In this document: one piece after another, positions 21,802 to 25,847 of the stretch
How positions within the stretch are numbered: position 1 is the first letter of the stretch
How the letters are laid out: every line of letters begins with the position of its first letter
Virus record (IMG/VR): IMGVR_UViG_3300031787_000738
Coordinates: 1 to 25,847 of that record
Source of the DNA: a virus
Strand: one strand, 5' to 3'
Length of the DNA: 25,847 nucleotides
Program-made: the position numbers and the translations under genes
Notes under the pieces: generated by a model
What the model was told of the DNA's origin: nothing
Databases searched by the model: none
Seen by the model: the letters and a program-made list of their open reading frames with translations, nothing else

Positions 21802-21969
21802 TTAACCTATTTTAAGAACTAAACTAAGTAACAGAACTACGATGAAACCAGTAGTCCCAAGCAGGATCTGTTCTAGTCTCTTTAGCCTAGCATTGATGCC
21901 TGCATAGCGTTCAGCGCAGACTGCTTCATGGGTGTCAAGTTGTCCTTTAACTTGGTCTATTGGTGACAT
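21802..21969 (-). CDS. 55-aa coiled-coil/membrane peptide (XhlA-like)
   Basis: ATG 21969 to TAA 21804-21802, with GGAG about 7 nt upstream of the start. The first part is a short coiled coil with a Cys (DQVKGQLDTHEAVCAERYAG, INARLKRLEQIL). It is followed by one C-terminal membrane helix (GFIVVLLLSLVLKIG). This is the shape of haemolysin XhlA-like small proteins that partner holins. The lysis genes are more than 10 kb away in the same operon, so it may be an accessory holin/antiholin or a tail-associated membrane protein. Confidence 0.75.
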   Translation of the reverse strand: MSPIDQVKGQLDTHEAVCAERYAGINARLKRLEQILLGTTGFIVVLLLSLVLKIG

Positions 21970-21971
21970 CA

Positions 21972-22544
21972 CTATCTCCACTTAGGTCCTTCCATCCAAG
22001 CTACTAACGAGTGCCTAGTTCCTTTGGTTACTGGGTTTACTTTATGTACTATGAAAGACGGGAAGATTAGTGCTGTTCCTTGTGTCTTTACCTGCTCTTT
22101 ATCTGGTGCTCCAAGGTGCAACGGTTGCATCTCAAAGTCACCGCCTTCGTACTCTTCAGGGTCTGTTAGCTGACAGATAAACGATAACTTCCTGTGAGCC
22201 TGTCTGCCATCATCCCAGTTTACATCGTTATGCCAATTATAATAACCTTGGTCTTCTGCATTATACTCTGTGAACTGTAACTCATTTAAGTGCCACAGTT
22301 CTGCACCAAAGGCATTATGATTAGCAATATGGAACAGGTTAGTTATTTCATGGTACAGCCAACCTAGTTCCTGATTATCTCTGGTAATCCATCTTACTTT
22401 ACTTCTACGAACCCTGGTATTTACATTAGAGCCACTAAATCCTATGATTGCATCTTGTGGTTCTATCTTTTTACCTTGTTCTACTATCTGTTGGCAGAGG
22501 TCTTTGTTATACCTTTGTTGCCACATTTGCCACATTGCGTTCAA
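21972..22544 (-). CDS. 2OG-Fe(II) oxygenase (prolyl-4-hydroxylase/PKHD type)
   Basis: A 190-aa protein with a full catalytic set: iron ligands H105 and D107 in YNWHNDVNW and H167 in FPSFIVHKV, and the 2-oxoglutarate-binding R177 in TKGTRHSLVAW. LSFICQLTDPEEYEGGDFE is the core strand of the PKHD/P4Hc family. These enzymes hydroxylate amino-acid side chains or other small substrates using 2OG and O2. The start is probably TTG 22544, with AGGGAG 5 nt upstream and a TTGA overlap with the previous stop; ATG 22535 is the alternative. Location in the tail-fibre block suggests modification of a fibre or of a host-surface component; this is inference. Confidence 0.9.
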   Translation of the reverse strand: MNAMWQMWQQRYNKDLCQQIVEQGKKIEPQDAIIGFSGSNVNTRVRRSKVRWITRDNQELGWLYHEITNLFHIANHNAFGAELWHLNELQFTEYNAEDQGYYNWHNDVNWDDGRQAHRKLSFICQLTDPEEYEGGDFEMQPLHLGAPDKEQVKTQGTALIFPSFIVHKVNPVTKGTRHSLVAWMEGPKWR

Positions 22545-23098
22545 TTATTCTCCCTGGGCCAATTCTGATTCATCACCACATCAATCAGTGCAGGAACATC
22601 TGCACAGGCAGCAATAGCGGTCTCAAGTCTGTTAGCCTCAGCAATTACTGCAACTCTGAATGCTTGAGTAGCTGCAGGAATATCAATACTACGCTCAACT
22701 TTTCTAATCACCATCCAGTCAGTAGCAGCCAGCATCTTGCCTGCTGTGTCTTTAACCTGTGCAGTCCATTGGCTCTTCAGTCCCTTGGTTACCAGACGCT
22801 TGTTGGAATCCACCATAGTGGGTTTGCCATCGACTTCACCTAAAACTTTTTCCCACAGCGGGTTACCGTCTTGGTCTACTTCCTCACGGTCGTTCAAAAG
22901 TTTTGGGTTATTCTGCCCCCAGTAGAATCTCTGGTCATAATCAGGTGCGGCAGGCTCAAATGGGTCTGGGTCGCCGTTCTCCACAATGCCAACCTTAGTC
23001 CTGATAGCGGCATCTAATAGGTTGTTGTAGCGCACTCCGTCTGTGCGGAAGAACTCTACTCTAATGTTTACGGGTTGTCCGTTGTATAAGTAAGCCAT
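22541..23098 (-). CDS. tail-fibre assembly-like protein
   Basis: A 185-aa protein. The C-terminal block LAATDWMVIRKVERSIDIPA, followed by AATQAFRVAVIAEANRLETA, resembles phage tail-fibre assembly and XkdW/DUF4376-type proteins, whose ending follows TDW-x-x-x-R...YR....... The N-terminal ~110 residues are beta-rich and acidic (YLYNGQPVNIRVEFFRTDG, FYWGQNNPKLLNDREEVDQD). It follows the large fibre gene by 9 nt and has AGGA in front of ATG 23098, consistent with a chaperone for that fibre. It ends in a TTGA overlap with the oxygenase. A structural fibre-tip protein is an alternative. Confidence 0.6.
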   Translation of the reverse strand: MAYLYNGQPVNIRVEFFRTDGVRYNNLLDAAIRTKVGIVENGDPDPFEPAAPDYDQRFYWGQNNPKLLNDREEVDQDGNPLWEKVLGEVDGKPTMVDSNKRLVTKGLKSQWTAQVKDTAGKMLAATDWMVIRKVERSIDIPAATQAFRVAVIAEANRLETAIAACADVPALIDVVMNQNWPRENN

Positions 23099-23107
23099 GT
23101 TATTTTC

Positions 23108-25573
23108 CTATCGTGCGAGGGAGTACTTAAAGGGGTTTTCGGCAAAGGCGGCATAAATGTAGGTCACGCCACTTGAATTCATAGCTCCACTAACCGCAAC
23201 ACGAATCTTAAAACCATTAGATACAAAGTCTATCAACTGACCCGTCTGTTCAGCGGTTGATGCGTTTGCTACCAAGTAGTTTGTTGACACATTATATGGG
23301 CTTCTTGCAACATCTTCCATGACCCAATCGCCAGTAGAACTAGACGCTTTAATCATAATAAATCTCGGCCTAAACCCAAGGAACACAAAAGGCCCATCCG
23401 TAGAACCATTGCCCGTGTAACTACCAAAGGCAGAATAGCCAGCCACGGGTGCGAAGCAGTAAAATATATGAGATGCGCCGCTTTGGTTTGTGTTGCTATT
23501 AGTGCCAACAGAAAACACGCTTGATGTCGGAGCGGTGTCGTTCCAGTATGCAGTTGCAGCAGATGTTGTAAAGGCATTGGTAAGATTTATCCAGCCAATA
23601 TTATTAGCACCAACAGAGGCATGGTATACAGGCCAGTTACTACCCCCTGCATCACTGTAATTCCTGCCAAAAATAAACCGAGGTGCAGTCCCAAGTCCAT
23701 GCCCGATTGTTCCTGCGCTTCCTGTGCCAGTTGTCTTGACAATGCTAAACCCAGCCGTGGTATTTGCTCTTACTGTGCTGGCTATTGATGGCACATTTAC
23801 TGGTGAGGTAGCGTATTGACCCACCGATATTGTTTGATTAGACCCACCTGCGTTCCAGTTCCAGAACGCATAAGTTCGTCCGCTGAAATTTAGATAACCA
23901 GACGTGTCATTTGGTAGGCTATATCCGTTGGAATTAAAGGATGTTAATTGACCAGCGGTTGTATCTTCGGCGGCTGTGGTATTTGTGGCTAATGACTTAT
24001 CAACACCACGCACAACATCGTATAGCAAATGCCCAGACGAAGAATTGCTCCCTTTAGCCCACAAGAAATCAGGTTGAAAGTTAAGACCAGTTACCGACCG
24101 AGCCGACCCAGTTCCAGTTTCAAGCAAAACATTAAAGTAATCATTCGCCTGTGTCGTGCTAGTAGCACCTATGGTTACGGGAGGTAGGTTCTGTGTGCAG
24201 AGTGCCTTATATCCGCTTGGGGCCGTATTTGCAAAAGCCCTTTGCCCAAAATTCCAAGAGTTTGCGGTTGTAGAGGATTCAGCAGAACAAGCAAAAAAGT
24301 ATGGGCCGCTGGTTAGTCCAGTAAATGCCGCAGTTCCAGAGTTTTGAACCGCACCATTTTTGTAAAAATATAAAGCACCAGCATCAGCATCAAACGCTAT
24401 GCCAATAGTATCGCCATCTGTGTAGGTATTACCATAACTTGTGTATGTTCCAGAATTTACTTTTCTTCCATCGTAATAATAAGCCCAAGTATTTGCATCC
24501 TGACCAAGATAGCGGTTTGCCGCAACCATGTTTCCATTTGCAATACCCGGAACAAATTCTGTTTTATCCCCGATAGTTACTTCTGCATACCACTTGCCGC
24601 TGGTCATTCCCATTGTTGACCAGACCTGTCCGTTACTTGCAGATGAACGAGTTATGTCAAGATTGCCATTTGCCAGCGTAACGCCTGTGCTATTTTGATT
24701 CAGAGGATTCAGCGTAGCGTAATTCCCACGCACCTCACCACCAACACCTGTGTCTGTGCCATACGATGTAGGCGTGTCTACTAAGGAGTCATTACCAACA
24801 CCAGCGGCGACAGAGAATAGATTAGGCGTCCAGTTATTACCGTTGCCGGATGAGTCCTTGCCTAGTGTTGTCGAGGTAGTGTTGGAGTTATCTGAGAAGT
24901 TGAGATAAAAGCCGTTAGTGCCGTATGTGCCTGTGTATTTAACTGGCTCCCATACGCCTGTGCTTGCGTTGGTCTGACCGAATGAGGATGGGGTTAGGGC
25001 TTGACCGTCAATGAAGTTTATTTCGGTGAGGTAGCCTGAGAAATATGTGGAAGTGTTCCAAGGACTAACACCAATGTTATGGACATAGGTATTTGTATTT
25101 ATTGCTGATGTTTGACTACTAGACGGTGCTGTACCAGACCAAGTGTAATTAACACCGTTTACATACATTAACAGCTTGTTGGCTTGAGTTACTTGTGCTG
25201 AGTCATACGCAACAACCACATGATACCAAGCACTAACATCACGAAACACGGCAGTCGTTAATATGTCAATGTTTGTTGTTGATGACAAACGATTATAAAA
25301 TCTAATACATTCAACCCCGGTTCCATCGCCAAAACCAATAAATCCTGAGTTAGCACTAGTTCCATCACCGCCTTCAAAAAAACGATAGCCAGCAGTATTT
25401 CCTAATGCACTGCGCTTAATCCATCCACTCCATGTCCAAATGTTTCGGCTTGTTGGCGTACTAAAGGTTCTATTAAGGTACGCAGTATCCGCAGAGTTAA
25501 ACCGCAGACTGCGTTCTATCTGATAGCCGCCAGACGGAGCACCGCCTATTAATACTTGTTGACTGCCACTCAT
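23108..25573 (-). CDS. large tail-fibre / receptor-binding protein (LamG + SPRY)
   Basis: Start ATG 25573 (821 aa), in TAATG with the previous stop. Domains in order: a LamG/concanavalin-like module at ~22-235 (LRFNSADTAYLNRTFSTP, WTWSGWIKRS, WYHVVVAYDS, YVNGVNY, YLTEINFIDG); a SPRY-like module at ~300-460 (GKWYAEVTIGD, DGDTIGIAFDADAGALYFYK, PYFFACSA). Next come three related C-terminal segments beginning FQPDFLWAKGSN, TAPRFIFGRNYS and FRPRFIMIKASS, each with a DUF7483-like outline (name from memory). All are carbohydrate- or protein-binding beta folds, so it is the likely host-recognition fibre. It ends YIYAAFAENPFKYSLAR. No enzyme (lyase, sialidase) motif is seen. Confidence 0.85.
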   Translation of the reverse strand: MSGSQQVLIGGAPSGGYQIERSLRFNSADTAYLNRTFSTPTSRNIWTWSGWIKRSALGNTAGYRFFEGGDGTSANSGFIGFGDGTGVECIRFYNRLSSTTNIDILTTAVFRDVSAWYHVVVAYDSAQVTQANKLLMYVNGVNYTWSGTAPSSSQTSAINTNTYVHNIGVSPWNTSTYFSGYLTEINFIDGQALTPSSFGQTNASTGVWEPVKYTGTYGTNGFYLNFSDNSNTTSTTLGKDSSGNGNNWTPNLFSVAAGVGNDSLVDTPTSYGTDTGVGGEVRGNYATLNPLNQNSTGVTLANGNLDITRSSASNGQVWSTMGMTSGKWYAEVTIGDKTEFVPGIANGNMVAANRYLGQDANTWAYYYDGRKVNSGTYTSYGNTYTDGDTIGIAFDADAGALYFYKNGAVQNSGTAAFTGLTSGPYFFACSAESSTTANSWNFGQRAFANTAPSGYKALCTQNLPPVTIGATSTTQANDYFNVLLETGTGSARSVTGLNFQPDFLWAKGSNSSSGHLLYDVVRGVDKSLATNTTAAEDTTAGQLTSFNSNGYSLPNDTSGYLNFSGRTYAFWNWNAGGSNQTISVGQYATSPVNVPSIASTVRANTTAGFSIVKTTGTGSAGTIGHGLGTAPRFIFGRNYSDAGGSNWPVYHASVGANNIGWINLTNAFTTSAATAYWNDTAPTSSVFSVGTNSNTNQSGASHIFYCFAPVAGYSAFGSYTGNGSTDGPFVFLGFRPRFIMIKASSSTGDWVMEDVARSPYNVSTNYLVANASTAEQTGQLIDFVSNGFKIRVAVSGAMNSSGVTYIYAAFAENPFKYSLAR

Positions 25574-25847
25574 TAGCTTACATTCCCTTGTACAACACAA
25601 ACAGTACTAGAAATAAACACGATAGTTGCTAAACCTCTAGATGCTAAGGTCATAGTTGCTTTATCAGAGTCGGTTCCTGCGATATATGCTGTGGTAATAG
25701 AGCAAGTGATAGTAATTGTGCCAGAGGTGTTATTAAAGACAGAGATAACATCACCTTCAGCAAAAGTTGCATCTGGGATAGTAATAGATCCACCAGAACC
25801 AACTTGAACATACTTACCAATATCTGCTGTCGCAAGAGTATAAGATG
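25573..25847 (-). CDS. tail-fibre protein, 5' partial (C-terminal domain)
   Basis: The minus-strand frame is open from the window end to TAA 25575-25573. The visible 90 residues read YTLATADIGKYVQVGSGG, SITIPDATFAEGDVISVFNN, TSGTITITCSITTAYIAGTD, ending TVCVVQGNVS. This is a small beta-rich domain I recall as a C-terminal cap of marine phage tail fibres and spikes. The N-terminus lies outside the window. The stop codon shares TAATG with the large fibre gene, so the two are translated together. Confidence 0.75.
   Translation of the reverse strand, partial: SYTLATADIGKYVQVGSGGSITIPDATFAEGDVISVFNNTSGTITITCSITTAYIAGTDSDKATMTLASRGLATIVFISSTVCVVQGNVS

Noticed and set aside
1-25847. tRNA genes, CRISPR arrays, insertion sequences, att sites
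   Set aside because: No cloverleaf, regularly spaced repeat, transposase, integrase or duplicated att-like sequence was seen on reading either strand; short tRNAs could still be missed by eye.

Overview
The window is part of a tailed-phage genome with a short-tail (podovirus, T7-like) gene complement, probably a marine or freshwater virus of a Gram-negative host. Evidence: a T7-type primase-helicase, family A DNA polymerase and gp2.5-like ssDNA-binding protein; a coenzyme-B12-dependent ribonucleotide reductase; and a gp11/gp12/gp13/gp14-like tail and ejection module. Terminase, portal, capsid and any phage RNA polymerase are not in the window. From memory, the content (class II RNR, T7-like replication genes, no RNA polymerase seen here, facing arms) resembles the SIO1/cobavirus (Zobellviridae) type. 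That placement is inference. Both window ends cut through genes: the primase at the left, a tail-fibre gene at the right.

Left arm, + strand, 1-9936, replication and nucleotide metabolism: primase-helicase (5' partial), FkbM-type methyltransferase, DNA polymerase, a 69-aa protein, then a consensus sigma70 promoter. After it come ssDNA-binding protein, a 76-aa protein, 5'-3' exonuclease, a 113-aa protein, PD-(D/E)XK endonuclease, an acidic-tailed protein, metallophosphoesterase, DUF3310 protein, a glycosyltransferase-9-like protein, a 54-aa protein, NrdJ and a 42-aa membrane-like peptide. Most genes overlap, some by 70-90 nt.

Right arm, - strand, 25847-9904, read right to left: tail-fibre gene (partial), 821-aa LamG/SPRY tail-fibre protein, fibre-assembly-like protein, 2OG-Fe(II) oxygenase, a 55-aa coiled-coil/membrane peptide, a 115-aa probable virion protein, three tiny basic proteins, gp11-like adaptor, gp12-like nozzle, tail-collar fibre, gp13-like protein, a gp14-like and further internal virion proteins, a tail-anchored coiled-coil protein, 3TM-holin-like protein and GH24 lysozyme. 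Nearly every junction is a TAATG/ATGA-type stop-start overlap, so translation is probably coupled along the arm. A second consensus sigma70 promoter lies inside the nozzle gene.

The arms converge and overlap by 33 bp at 9904-9936 with no convincing terminator. No stretch over 300 bases lacks a gene, and I saw no tRNA, CRISPR array, insertion sequence or riboswitch. The most interesting points are the joint loss or shortening of the T7 replisome docking elements (acidic tails and thioredoxin-binding loop), the two consensus host-type promoters, a glycosyltransferase-like protein ending in an AT-hook-like motif, and the cluster of tiny lysine-rich proteins in the virion module.
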